DNA from: Skermanella aerolata KACC 11604
Lineage (GTDB): Bacteria; Pseudomonadota; Alphaproteobacteria; Azospirillales; Azospirillaceae
Direction: 5' to 3'
Assembly: GCF_000936425.1 (NCBI RefSeq)
Contig: NZ_AVFK01000049.1
Location: 1 to 45,524, forward strand
Length of the DNA stretch: 45,524 bases
The number at the start of each line of letters is the position of its first letter. Within the stretch, counting starts at the first letter, position 1. Below are positions 9,315 through 16,539 of the stretch, piece by piece. The notes below the pieces were generated by a model, which was given only the letters and a program-made list of their open reading frames with translations, did no database searches and was not told the origin of the DNA. The translations under genes were made by a program, and so were the position numbers.

Positions 9315-9332
9315 TCTTCCCGAGCGGGAAGA
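9315..9332. promoter_or_regulatory. hipBA operator O2
   Basis: TCTTCCCG-AG-CGGGAAGA is a perfect dyad with 8-base arms, in the gap between hipB and the MFS gene. It is the better-matched partner of O1. Confidence 0.65.
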
Positions 9333-9378
9333 CCAATCGATCGCGGCGTGCGCTTATCCCGGCATCTTTTGGCTCCCG

Positions 9379-10752
9379 CTATCCACTCTGCCCCTGTGGC
9401 GCCGTGAACCGCCGCAGCCCACTGGCGACTCCCGCCAGCGCCGCCGCACCGGCCGCCAGCCCGACCGCGATGATCGTCCCGCGGCCATGATCGGGGACCA
9501 GCCCGAAGATCAGCCCGACCAGCGCCGCTCCCAAGGTCTGGCCCAGCAGCCGGGCCGTCGCCTGGATTCCGCTGGCCCCGCCGCTACGCTCCCTCGGCGC
9601 GCTGGTGATCAGCACCTTGTTGTTCGGCGACTGAAACAGCCCGAAACCCAGTCCGCAAAGCGCCATCCGCCAGGAGATATCGGCCAGCGTCGGGTCCGCC
9701 GGCATCATGGCGAGCAGCCCCAGGCCCGCCGCCAGCACGCCCAACCCGGCAGCCGCCAGGATTCCCGGATCGTAGCGGTCCGCCAGCCGGCCCGAAATGG
9801 GCGCTATGACGGCGATAGCCAGCGGCCACGGCGTCATCAGCAGCCCGGTTTCTCCCTGCGACCGGCCGATGACGTCCTGGAAGTAGAAGGGCAGGGAGAC
9901 ATAGGCGATGCTCTGTGCCCCGAACGAACAGACGGAAGTAACTACCGACAGCGCGAACACCGGCAGCTTCAGCAGGTCGACCGGCAGCAGGGGTGCTTCC
10001 TGCGACAACTGCCGCCTGATCAGGAAATACCCCAGCACCAAGGCCCCGCCGAGTTCCGCAACGACCAGCGCCGTATGCTGGCTGTCGTCCAGCCCCTTGA
10101 TGCCGACGATCAGCAGACCGAAAGTCAGGGCATTCAGCAAAGCGCTGAGTGCATCGAACTTCCGGTCGGCATGCGGAGTTTCCGGCAAGGCCCGCCACGC
10201 GACGAACAGCGCCAGCAGGCCCAGCGGCACGTTGATCGCGAACAGCCATTGCCACGACGCGGCGGACAGGATCAACGCCGCGACGCTTGGACCGGCGGCG
10301 GAGGACACCGCGACGATCAACGCGTTATAGCCGACGCCGCGTCCCAGCAACTTGTATGGATAGATGAACCGGATCAGCGCGATGTTCACGCTCATCAGGC
10401 CGGCGGCGCCCAAACCCTGGACGATGCGCGCCAGCGTCAGGGTCAGCAGCGAATCCGACATCGCGCAGGCCAGCGACGCCACGGTGAACACCGCGAGCCC
10501 GCTCAAGTAAACCCGCCGATACCCGAAGATGTCGCCCAGCGACGCCAGCGGGAACAGCGAGACCGTAACTGCAAGCTGGTAGGCATTGACGATCCAGATC
10601 GAATCGGCCGGCCGGATATTCAGCTCTTTTGAAATGGTCGGTAAGGCGACATTCGCGATCGAGCTGTCGAGAACCGCCATGGTGAGTGCGATCGCGATCG
10701 CCGAAACAGCCCAGTACCGTTGCGGTACCGGAAGTCCATCCGCAGGATTCAT
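9379..10752 (-). CDS. MFS transporter, DHA2 (EmrB/QacA-like) drug exporter
   Basis: This inner-membrane proton-coupled exporter has 457 residues from the ATG at 10752. Hydrophobic segments fill the whole length, enough for 12-14 helices. Family marks are LDSSIANVALPTI in helix 1, WIVNAYQLAVTVSLFPLASLGDIFGYRRVYLSG (motif A region after helix 2), and RIVQGLGAAGLMSVNIALI. The substrate cannot be read from the sequence. The frame is open upstream to 10950, but the extra segment is Arg/Gly-rich and unlike any transporter N-terminus. GAGGGG lies about 12 bases before the chosen start. A hairpin at 10773-10798 lies in its leader. Confidence 0.88.
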   Translation of the reverse strand: MNPADGLPVPQRYWAVSAIAIALTMAVLDSSIANVALPTISKELNIRPADSIWIVNAYQLAVTVSLFPLASLGDIFGYRRVYLSGLAVFTVASLACAMSDSLLTLTLARIVQGLGAAGLMSVNIALIRFIYPYKLLGRGVGYNALIVAVSSAAGPSVAALILSAASWQWLFAINVPLGLLALFVAWRALPETPHADRKFDALSALLNALTFGLLIVGIKGLDDSQHTALVVAELGGALVLGYFLIRRQLSQEAPLLPVDLLKLPVFALSVVTSVCSFGAQSIAYVSLPFYFQDVIGRSQGETGLLMTPWPLAIAVIAPISGRLADRYDPGILAAAGLGVLAAGLGLLAMMPADPTLADISWRMALCGLGFGLFQSPNNKVLITSAPRERSGGASGIQATARLLGQTLGAALVGLIFGLVPDHGRGTIIAVGLAAGAAALAGVASGLRRFTAPQGQSG

Positions 10753-10772
10753 TCTTGAAGCAAGCCCCTCAT

Positions 10773-10798
10773 GACTCCGGCGCCTGATTGCCGGAGTC
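10773..10798. promoter_or_regulatory. Perfect dyad in the MFS gene leader
   Basis: GACTCCGGC (10773-10781) and GCCGGAGTC (10790-10798) form 9-base arms with an 8-base spacer, 20 bases upstream of the exporter start. It could be a repressor operator, as is common before drug exporters, or an mRNA hairpin. There is no adjacent regulator gene to choose between these. Confidence 0.4.
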
Positions 10799-10853
10799 CC
10801 ATTAACAATGGTGAGGGTTAGTCGGCGCTTGTGACAAGCCCCAACTCGTCGCC

Positions 10854-10925
10854 TTAGGCCGCCCGATCCACCACGGGGAACTCGTGCTGCGTCGTGCGGA
10901 TCAGCGCCTGTACCGCGTCCTCCAT
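10854..10925 (-). pseudogene. Fragment resembling the end of a CBS domain
   Basis: On the minus strand, an open stretch ending in TAA at 10854-10856 reads VMEDAVQALIRTTQHEFPVVDRAA. The pattern of an amphipathic helix followed by xQHxFPVVD is typical of a CBS domain, for example in site-2-protease-like M50 peptidases, where this segment follows the helix of a CBS repeat. Nothing on either side continues the domain, so it would be a small relic. The rest of 10753-11131 shows no gene apart from the dyad at 10773. Confidence 0.3.
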
Positions 10926-11131
10926 CACGCTCGACGGCGACCCCCCCCACGGTTTACCGGGATGCTTCGTTTCCATTAATGGACTGCGCCCAGCCGATTT
11001 GAGCCGTTTCGCCCCATCGCGTGTTCATGCACCACCAATGCGAAGGACTTGCCCCCTATTTGGAGAAAACGCCGTGACGATGCCGAAGCCGATCCAGTCC
11101 CCGCGGCCCGTTTCCCGAGGGAGCCGCTGAC

Positions 11132-11692
11132 ATGCGTCTGCTCGATTTCATCGCGCGGCTGGTGTTCGGCATTGCCAGCATCTTCCTGATCCTGCTGGCA
11201 GGCGCGCTGATCTGCTACGCCGGCTGGGGCGTCGCCCAGGCCATCGGCCAGTCGGCGGATAACATCGGCTCGGTCCTGCTGGAAGCGGTCGGCTACACGA
11301 TCATCTCGATCGCCGTCTTCGACGTCGGCAAATACCTGCTGGAGGAGGAGGCGATCCGGGCGCGCGAGTTGCGCCACGCCGGCGAAGCCCGCCGCAGCCT
11401 GACCAAGTTCATCTCCACGATAGCGATAGCGGTCTTCCTGGAAGCGCTGGTCGCCGTCTTCGAGGCAGCCAAGCAGGACATGAGCATGATGCTCTATCCG
11501 ACCCTGCTGATGTTCGTCGGCGTCACCCTGATCGTCGGCCTCGGCATCTTCCAGCGCCTCAGCATCGAGGTCGAGATCGAGACCGGCGGCCCCCGCAAGG
11601 AACCGAAGAACGATGCCGAGGCCAAGGAAGAGAGGGAGGAGGAACGTGAAGCTCCCGAGGAAGAAGGCCCTCGGACCGCGCAACAGTCGTAG
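11132..11692 (+). CDS. Small membrane protein of unknown function with acidic tail
   Basis: The 186-residue product starts at the ATG at 11132, with GGGAG about 8 bases upstream. Four hydrophobic segments are visible: about 8-35, 48-66, 91-112 and 122-142. They are followed by a highly charged Glu/Lys/Arg tail (about 150-186) that should be soluble. The loop after helix 2 (KYLLEEEAIRARELRHAGEARRSLTKF) is charged and amphipathic. I do not recognise the family. It stands alone, before an SDR gene on the same strand but 150 bases away. Confidence 0.72.
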   Translation: MRLLDFIARLVFGIASIFLILLAGALICYAGWGVAQAIGQSADNIGSVLLEAVGYTIISIAVFDVGKYLLEEEAIRARELRHAGEARRSLTKFISTIAIAVFLEALVAVFEAAKQDMSMMLYPTLLMFVGVTLIVGLGIFQRLSIEVEIETGGPRKEPKNDAEAKEEREEEREAPEEEGPRTAQQS

Positions 11693-11848
11693 CATCGGGC
11701 CGCGACGCTTGTAGCATTCGTCACCGTCATGACACATCCTCACGACATCGGCCAAGGGCGGTAACATCATGTTTTGAATGGACATTGCGATTTGTGCAGT
11801 CATTGGCCCGATGTTTGCTGCACCGGCATGGTACAAGGAGGAAAAGCC

Positions 11849-12637
11849 ATGCCAACGAACATTGAAAACAAGAGCATCGTCGTAACCGGCGCCGGACGCG
11901 GGATCGGCGCGGAAATCGCGCGCGGCCTTGCCGCCGACGGCGCCCGCCTCACCGTCGCCGACCTGTCCGGAGAAGCCGCCGAGAAGGTCGCGGCCGAGAT
12001 CCGCGGCGCTGGCGGCGCCGCGGTCGGCGTCGCGGTCGATGTCCGCCAGCGCGAAAGCGTCCGCGCCATGATCGACCGGACGGTACAGGAGCATGGCCGG
12101 CTCGACGTGATCTTCAACAATGCCGGCGTCGCCCAGACCAAGCCGTTCCTCGACATAACCGAGGACGACTGGCACTTCGTCAACGACGTCAACGCGCTTG
12201 GCGTGATGATCTGCATGCAGGAGGCGATCCGCCGGATGCAGGCCCAAGGCGGCGGCGGCAAGGTCGTCAACACGGCGTCGATAGCCGGCAAGCAGGGCTA
12301 TGAACCGCTGGCCCATTACTCTGCCAGCAAGTTCGCCGTCGTGGCCCTGACCCAAGCCGCCGCCCGCGCCTTCGGCAAGGACCGCATCAACGTCAACGCG
12401 ATCTGCCCCGGCGTGGTCGCTACCGATATGTGGAAGGTGATCGACGGCGGCTTCCGCGAGCATGGCCTGACGTCCCGGGAGAACGAGGCCTTTGACACCT
12501 TCGCCGGCATTGCCGTGCTCGGCCGGCCATCCACTCCCCAGGACCTCGTCGGCGTCGCCCGCTTCCTGGCATCCGCCGACAGCGACTTCATGACCGGCCA
12601 ATCCCTGCTGGTGGACGGCGGCATGGTCTTTGCGTGA
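11849..12637 (+). CDS. SDR-family NAD(P)-dependent oxidoreductase
   Basis: This classical short-chain dehydrogenase has 262 residues. AAGGAGG directly precedes the ATG at 11849. Cofactor motif TGAGRGIG (13-20), NNAG (90-93), and catalytic Ser144, Tyr157 and Lys161 (SIAGKQGYEPLAHYSASK) are all present. The PG motif (CPGVVATDM) and the terminal GQSLLVDGGMVF are also standard. It resembles sugar-alcohol or acetoin dehydrogenases of the SDR family (sorbitol/diacetyl reductase type), but the substrate cannot be set from sequence alone. Confidence 0.88.
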   Translation: MPTNIENKSIVVTGAGRGIGAEIARGLAADGARLTVADLSGEAAEKVAAEIRGAGGAAVGVAVDVRQRESVRAMIDRTVQEHGRLDVIFNNAGVAQTKPFLDITEDDWHFVNDVNALGVMICMQEAIRRMQAQGGGGKVVNTASIAGKQGYEPLAHYSASKFAVVALTQAAARAFGKDRINVNAICPGVVATDMWKVIDGGFREHGLTSRENEAFDTFAGIAVLGRPSTPQDLVGVARFLASADSDFMTGQSLLVDGGMVFA

Positions 12638-12660
12638 GCGCCTGAGCGAGTCAATACGAT

Positions 12661-12723
12661 CGGCGGAGCGCCCCAACCATCCCCGGCGCTCCGCCGCCTC
12701 GGCGCGCCGTCTTCAGCGCGCCG
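12661..12723. terminator. Two tandem hairpins between convergent genes
   Basis: One 12-bp stem (CGGCGGAGCGCC/GGCGCTCCGCCG, 12661-12696) and one 8-bp stem (CGGCGCGC/GCGCGCCG, 12700-12723) fill the gap between the SDR gene and the convergent small gene. T-runs are lacking, so termination is probable from position but not certain. Confidence 0.45.
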
Positions 12724-12726
12724 GGC

Positions 12727-13011
12727 TTAGCGAGTCTGCGTCCCGCCGTCCGGCGTGATCGTCTGCTCGATGTGGCCGGAGCGCTCCTGACCTTCCGCGT
12801 CGGGCGGAACGTCCCGGTCGGCGTCCCGCATCACCGCGCGCGTCGCCTGCATTCCCCTGAAGCTCCGGCTTTCGGGCTCGTCCGGCTTATGCGCTTTGCC
12901 CTCGTTGATCCGGCGGCCTTCCTCTTCCTTCTCGCTGACGTAGCTGTCGATTTCACTTTCTTCCGGCTGAAGGTTTTCCGGCTGGCGGTCTTCCGGCTTA
13001 TTGGCGGCCAT
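12727..13011 (-). CDS. Small hydrophilic protein of unknown function
   Basis: The 94-residue product is rich in Glu, Arg, Asp and Pro, with no hydrophobic core and repeated charged motifs (NKPEDRQPENLQPEESE, EKEEEGRRINEGKAHKPDEPESRSF). It is probably disordered. GGAAAG lies about 9 bases upstream of the ATG. Such proteins are seen near stress-response genes, but there is no specific evidence here. It is followed by converging hairpins. Confidence 0.6.
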   Translation of the reverse strand: MAANKPEDRQPENLQPEESEIDSYVSEKEEEGRRINEGKAHKPDEPESRSFRGMQATRAVMRDADRDVPPDAEGQERSGHIEQTITPDGGTQTR

Positions 13012-13107
13012 GGTTTGATCTTTCCAACTGAGTGCTCAACCCATCACCAACAGCCGAAACCTTCGCATGTTACCGACTTGTGGTTCCTGGCCTGCCGGAA
13101 CGGGTCG

Positions 13108-13722
13108 TCAGCGGTAGCCTTCCTCCCTCAGCACGCGGTGGACCGCCGGCCGTTCCCGCATCCGCCGGTAGTGCGCCAGACAGTTCGCCGGCAGGTCGAT
13201 GCCGGTCTTGTCGGCCCAGAACTCGACATAGAACAGGGCGGCATCGGCGATGGAGAAGGCCCCGGCGACGTAGTCCTTGCCCTCAAGCACCGCATCCATC
13301 AGCCCGAGCCCCTTGACCGCGATCTCCCGGCCGCGCGCCTTGACAGCGTCGAAGGCAGCTTCATCAGCCGTGAAGGCGGATGTAGTGAAGATCCGCGCGA
13401 AGCCCTGCATGTGGATCGTGCCGACGACATAGTCCATCACCTCCATCACCAAAGCGTCGCCGTCTGGATCGCCCGGCATCAGCTTCGCCCTGGGGTTGGT
13501 CCGCGCCAGCCAGTAGGCGATGGCCTGAAACTCCGTCAGCGCCGTCCCGTCGTCGCGAAGCAGCGTCGGGATGGTGGATTTCGGGTTCATCGCGACATAG
13601 TCAGGCTTGAACTGATCGCCCGCTGGCAGGTTGACGATCGCCGCCTCGAAGGGATTGTCGATCTCCTCCAGCAGGATGTGTATCCCGGTCGAACACGAAC
13701 CGGGCGTCATGTAGAGCCTCAT
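13108..13722 (-). CDS. Glutathione S-transferase family protein
   Basis: This cytosolic two-domain transferase has 204 residues. The N-terminal thioredoxin fold MRLYMTPGSCSTGIHILLEE carries Cys10, the position of the key cysteine in beta-class GSTs. NPKSTIPTL contains the cis-proline, and ALTEFQAIAYWLA is the glutathione gamma-glutamyl contact region. The helical C-terminal domain includes YVAGAFSIADAALFYVEFWA, with the conserved N-capping-box-like SIADA. The substrate is unknown. The gene is single, transcribed toward the small gene at 12727. Confidence 0.88.
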   Translation of the reverse strand: MRLYMTPGSCSTGIHILLEEIDNPFEAAIVNLPAGDQFKPDYVAMNPKSTIPTLLRDDGTALTEFQAIAYWLARTNPRAKLMPGDPDGDALVMEVMDYVVGTIHMQGFARIFTTSAFTADEAAFDAVKARGREIAVKGLGLMDAVLEGKDYVAGAFSIADAALFYVEFWADKTGIDLPANCLAHYRRMRERPAVHRVLREEGYR

Positions 13723-13806
13723 CGATCACTCCCGCTGCTGGAACCGGAGTGAAACGGTAGCATGCCCGGACGCCCCGCCGTCCTGCGGCCATCCGCCCCG
13801 GCCAGA

Positions 13807-13998
13807 TTACCGCATCGGGTGGCTTGGTCGAAATGCATGGGCCAGTTGATCTTCCGTCAAGGGCGGATTGGCCGGGTCAGAAGCGGCATTCGCCTCAACT
13901 TCTTCATCGCTCATGGCGCGAAGGCGTTGCCAATCCGTCTTGCCGACCGGTTTGGGATCATGGCCCGGCTGGTAACGCACGATAGTACTTTCGCTCAT
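13807..13998 (-). CDS. Small protein resembling a BrnA-type antitoxin, orphan
   Basis: From the ATG at 13998 the product is 63 residues: MSESTIVRYQPGHDPKP, then TDWQRLRAMSDEEVEANAASDPANPPLTEDQL. The TDWxRLxAMsDEEv...DPxNPPLTxxQ pattern is typical of small antitoxins in the BrnA/COG3514-like group. No BrnT-like toxin lies next to it, so it is an orphan or has another function. GGAAGG about 10 bases upstream supports this start rather than one further out at 14049. It begins the accessory region. Confidence 0.6.
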   Translation of the reverse strand: MSESTIVRYQPGHDPKPVGKTDWQRLRAMSDEEVEANAASDPANPPLTEDQLAHAFRPSHPMR

Positions 13999-14098
13999 TC
14001 CTGCTTGCCTTCCTGGCGCTGATGATCCGGTAGACCTCAGTCCGCACAAAAAAATACCAAGGGTCGAAGAGATTGATCTATGCGAATACTTTCAGCTG

Positions 14099-14180
14099 CG
14101 TAGGTCGGTCTAAAGCGAAGCGGCAGCCGACATAGACGCGCCTGCTTGTCGGCTGCCGCTTCGCTTTAGACCGACCTACG
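14099..14180. repeat. Inverted REP pair (BIME-like), family C
   Basis: There are perfect 34-base inverted arms (14099-14132 and 14147-14180) with a 14-base spacer. Each arm, read from the centre-distal CGTAGGTCGG, carries GTAG followed by GTCGG...CCGAC, the layout of a REP unit (GTAG foot plus hairpin). It differs in loop sequence from the other four pairs in the window. Confidence 0.8.
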
Positions 14181-14437
14181 GCAGGAGCGTCTTCACCGGT
14201 CAAATTCTTTAGCCCTTTGTATAAGCCATTTAAATAATCTGATCATCGACTCTGCCGATGGGTCGATAACGGAGTTCGCTGTAGCGTTGCCAGTCAACGA
14301 TAGTCAGCAACTCTTAGTCGGAGCCGTATCATTCATCAGGGCAGCCTTTGCCCGGCTTATTTCAATTTTCAATTAATGCCGATTGCTGCTATGCCTTTCT
14401 CAGGTCTGACCTACGAGGTCACCGTAAGGTAGCTGAC
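14181..14437. other. AT-richer intergenic stretch without a gene
   Basis: Stops interrupt all six frames. A minus-strand stretch ending near 14210 reads SAESMIRLFKWLIQRAKEFDR, which could be a gene relic, but I cannot assign it. No promoter can be placed. Confidence 0.4.
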
Positions 14438-14469
14438 TAAAAGCCCGAAACGCGAGTTTCGGGCTTTTA
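14438..14469. terminator. Bidirectional terminator after the VapB-like gene
   Basis: A perfect 14-bp stem TAAAAGCCCGAAAC/GTTTCGGGCTTTTA with loop GCGA. It has A/T runs on both sides and overlaps the stop codon of the minus-strand gene ending at 14467. Confidence 0.85.
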
Positions 14470-14760
14470 CCTTATCGGTGAGTTTAAATCACCCCGACCC
14501 CATTGTTCCATATCCTCGGGTTTGACCGGTTCGTCGGCGATCTCCGGGAACTCGTCGTCCAACGGTTCCCATGTGGCCAGCAGATCGAGAAGCCGGCGCT
14601 TTGGCGGCGGTTCGATCACCAACCCGTCGCCTTCACGGGGCAGGATGGCTTCATCGCCAGGAAGTTCGAATTCCACCGGTATACTCCAAGTCTGTGCCTC
14701 GACATATGCCGCGAATCGACCGCCCTTGTGCAACGGAGATGTCGGGATGCGACCCGGCAC
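14467..14760 (-). CDS. VapB-like (AbrB-fold) antitoxin with abnormal N-terminus
   Basis: The product is 97 residues if the GTG at 14760 is used. The middle, IPVEFELPGDEAILPREGDGLVIEP, fits the AbrB/VapB DNA-binding fold. RRLLDLLATWEPLDDEFPEIADEPVKPED fits the toxin-binding tail of VapB antitoxins. The first 30 residues (around KGGRFAAYVEAQTWS) do not match the usual KNGRSQAVRIP start and look frameshifted or decayed. No VapC gene is adjacent; a PemK toxin lies upstream instead. It is either an orphan antitoxin or a relic. Confidence 0.5.
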   Translation of the reverse strand: MPGRIPTSPLHKGGRFAAYVEAQTWSIPVEFELPGDEAILPREGDGLVIEPPPKRRLLDLLATWEPLDDEFPEIADEPVKPEDMEQWGRGDLNSPIR

Positions 14761-14815
14761 GCCGGTTGCCGACCCGCTCAGTTCAGCTCATTCCGACCTG
14801 TCCCTTGCGCGGAGC

Positions 14816-15250
14816 TTATTCCTGCCGAACAACGAGACCGATTCGGCGTTGCCTGGCATTCTCGACCAAAAGGTTCCTGATCCGCGTGAACAAGGCCGGA
14901 GGCAGCATGCCATAGTCGAACCGGCCAGCGTTCTCTCTTGAAATCGGCCGCAGGTGCGGTCCGGCCCAAACAAATCGAATAACCTCGCTGATGACAACCC
15001 ATGAACGCTCCGCATCAAGACCGTGGCGCTGTTTGGTCGCAGCCGGGATTTCCACAGCGGCGTCGTCCTGTGGAGGGCTATGGGTGATCGGGGCGACTGT
15101 AATGACCGTTCCATTGGCCGCGCCCTCAGTCGCCAGCATGATGACGCAGGGCTGGTCCTGGGTTCCCTCCACCTGTCCTTGCCGGTGCTTGGCCAGCCAA
15201 AGATATGAATAGTCGATGACCAGACCAGGCCGGGGAGTAGGGAAAGGCAC
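14816..15250 (-). CDS. PemK/MazF-like toxin
   Basis: This 144-residue protein is of the PemK-like growth inhibitor group, presumed ribosome-independent mRNA endonucleases. Marks are the basic and aromatic N-terminus PRPGLVIDYSYLW, DQPCVIMLA, VITVAPITHSPP, VEIPAATKQRHGLDAERSWVVISEVIRFVWAGPHLRP and a C-terminal helix LPPALFTRIRNLL. The start is a GTG (15250-15248) immediately after the TGA of the YefM-like antitoxin gene. This tight spacing argues for a working operon with translational coupling. Confidence 0.8.
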   Translation of the reverse strand: MPFPTPRPGLVIDYSYLWLAKHRQGQVEGTQDQPCVIMLATEGAANGTVITVAPITHSPPQDDAAVEIPAATKQRHGLDAERSWVVISEVIRFVWAGPHLRPISRENAGRFDYGMLPPALFTRIRNLLVENARQRRIGLVVRQE

Positions 15251-15505
15251 TCAGCTTTCCAGTTCAGCGTCAAGGTGGCTGAACTCGGCCGATACTTCCG
15301 CCGTGGCGATGGCGTTCAAATTGGCATCACTCAGATGCTCGACAGCCAATACTTCCCGGTCCCGCCGCTTGAGACGGCGGTACTCCTCCACTGACAGGAG
15401 CACGGTCTTTTCCCGGCCATTCCGGGTCACGAACACGGGCTCGATCAGGGCACGATCCTGATAAGTTCCAATGTTGCGCTGAAACTCAGCCGCCGGGACG
15501 ATCAT
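15251..15505 (-). CDS. Phd/YefM-family antitoxin
   Basis: The 84-residue product starts at the ATG at 15505, with GGGAG upstream. The N-terminus IVPAAEFQRNIGTYQDRALIEPVFVTRNGREKTVLLSVEEYRRLKRRDREVL is a typical YefM/Phd DNA-binding domain (VTRNGRExxVLLSxEEYxRLK). The acidic C-terminus (EVSAEFSHLDAELES) is the probable toxin-binding part. It directly precedes the PemK-like toxin, so the two form a mixed-family TA operon. Confidence 0.82.
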   Translation of the reverse strand: MIVPAAEFQRNIGTYQDRALIEPVFVTRNGREKTVLLSVEEYRRLKRRDREVLAVEHLSDANLNAIATAEVSAEFSHLDAELES

Positions 15506-15655
15506 GATGGTTGGCTCCCGTTCACCCTGCAAACTATGGATATTGCATGATACGCATGAAAAGGCAGCATTTGTTCAGAAGCAGGCATGGGCGGTTGTCG
15601 GGAGCCGATGGAGCTTGTAAAGCGCCCTGTCGCGCCTCAATGGTCCTTTTTCATA

Positions 15656-15703
15656 TTAAGGCAATCCCATCAGGATGTTCGTATCGCACAGCGACTTCAC
15701 CAT
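15656..15703 (-). pseudogene. Truncated PIN-domain toxin (first 15 codons)
   Basis: The ATG at 15703 overlaps the antitoxin end (GAATGGTGA) in the way expected of a vapBC-type pair. The frame reads MVKSLCDTNILMGLP and then TAA. It matches the start of the PIN toxin at 42481 (VKALFNTNILIDYL), including the catalytic Asp of DTNIL, but all the rest is missing. Confidence 0.7.
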
Positions 15704-15912
15704 TCGCCGCGCACCTGTTCCTGATATGCCAGCCCATCAATCTTGCGTTCGCCCCAGAGGCCGAAGGCATCCAGTTGGTCAAGCTTGCGACGCCGGATGA
15801 GATATTCGTCGATGGCCTGACGAATAACTGCGGCACGCGACCGCTTTTCCTTATGCGCCAGTTCGTCAAGCGCCTGGACCTGCGCTTCTCCAAGGTCAAT
15901 CAGGATTCTCAT
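15697..15912 (-). CDS. Ribbon-helix-helix (CopG-type) antitoxin, copy 1
   Basis: This 71-residue protein has the RHH strand MRILIDLGEAQVQALDELA, the helix KEKRSRAAVIRQAIDEYLIRRRKL and a conserved tail LDAFGLWGERKIDGLAYQEQVRGEW. It is 63/71 identical (my count) to the antitoxin at 42272-42487. The ATG at 15912 is preceded by GGAG and a dyad. Its toxin is truncated after 15 codons, so it is now an orphan that could still bind DNA or neutralise a related toxin in trans. Confidence 0.85.
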   Translation of the reverse strand: MRILIDLGEAQVQALDELAHKEKRSRAAVIRQAIDEYLIRRRKLDQLDAFGLWGERKIDGLAYQEQVRGEW

Positions 15913-15919
15913 GGTCACT

Positions 15920-15936
15920 CCGATATCCAATATCTG
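15920..15936. promoter_or_regulatory. Probable RHH operator, copy 1
   Basis: CCGATATCCAATATCTG lies directly before the ribosome site of antitoxin copy 1. It is an imperfect version of the perfect dyad CCGATATC-A-GATATCGG found at the same place before copy 2 (42248-42264). Conservation of this site in both copies supports autoregulation. Confidence 0.5.
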
Positions 15937-16010
15937 CATGGTATATCAGCGCGATTCGGCCCGCAAAGCTTGCCGGAGGGTCGATCGTGCCTGCTTCGAC
16001 CCATGTCTTC

Positions 16011-16340
16011 TCAGTCTGAAATACCCATGACGAAAGCAAGGGCGACATTCAGGTTCACGATGTCCGCAGCGCCGAGCCGACCGATCCGCTGCCCAATGCG
16101 CTCTCGTCGGATCGTTACCGGTTCGTCAGCAATTATCTGAGATTTCGAGCGCAAGCCGTTGTTGGTTTTGGGCTCTATGGTCACCCGAAAATGCGGCGCG
16201 TCGGCCAGTTCCGAGGTCATCTGGCACACGACGACCGATGCATGCTCCGCCGGGAACGCATCGGTCTGGACGATCACCGCCGGTCGGGGCTTGCCATAGT
16301 CACCCGCTGCGGCGACAACGACTACGTCACCGCGCTTCAT
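16011..16340 (-). CDS. MazF/PemK-type toxin
   Basis: This mRNA-interferase-type toxin is 109 residues from the ATG at 16340 (another ATG at 16349 would add three). The motifs are MKRGDVVVVAAAGDYGKPRPAVIVQTD, VVVCQMTSELADAPHFRVTIEP and SQIIADEPVTIRRERIGQRIGRL. RGD, the GxxRPAVIVQ strand and the DxxxTIxRxRIGxxIGxL segment are the standard MazF landmarks. It overlaps the upstream MazE-like gene by about 14 bases, so the two are one operon. Confidence 0.85.
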   Translation of the reverse strand: MKRGDVVVVAAAGDYGKPRPAVIVQTDAFPAEHASVVVCQMTSELADAPHFRVTIEPKTNNGLRSKSQIIADEPVTIRRERIGQRIGRLGAADIVNLNVALAFVMGISD

Positions 16341-16539
16341 CGCCGTCATCGAACTCGGAGACCGCCTCGATCCAGTCCAATGCCTCGGACTCAGCTCCGG
16401 GATTAAGGGCAGCCACCTCACCAGCAACAAGACGCCGAACAGCTTCCAACCGGGCATCCAGCAGGCTCAGCCGCACCTCACGCATACCCCGCATCCGCCG
16501 CCGCTCCCGCATGGCTCTCATTCGATCCGCTGCCGGCAT
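16327..16539 (-). CDS. MazE-family antitoxin
   Basis: The 70-residue product has the pattern RMRAMRERRRMRGMREVRLSLLDARLEAVRRLVAGEVAALNPGAESEALDWIEAVSEFDD. It fits the antitoxin MazE family: basic N-terminal helix, RxVRLxLxD strand, acidic end with ALDWIEAVSEFDD. The gene overlaps the toxin gene downstream. GGAAAT lies about 8 bases upstream of the ATG. Confidence 0.75.
   Translation of the reverse strand: MPAADRMRAMRERRRMRGMREVRLSLLDARLEAVRRLVAGEVAALNPGAESEALDWIEAVSEFDDGDEAR

Noticed and set aside
10976-12676. 566-codon minus-strand frame over the membrane-protein and SDR genes
   Set aside because: It spans two unrelated plus-strand genes with good starts and has antisense-type composition.
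14788-15273. 161-codon minus-strand frame overlapping the PemK-like toxin
   Set aside because: The overlapping frame at 14816-15250 has clear PemK motifs and tight spacing to its antitoxin.
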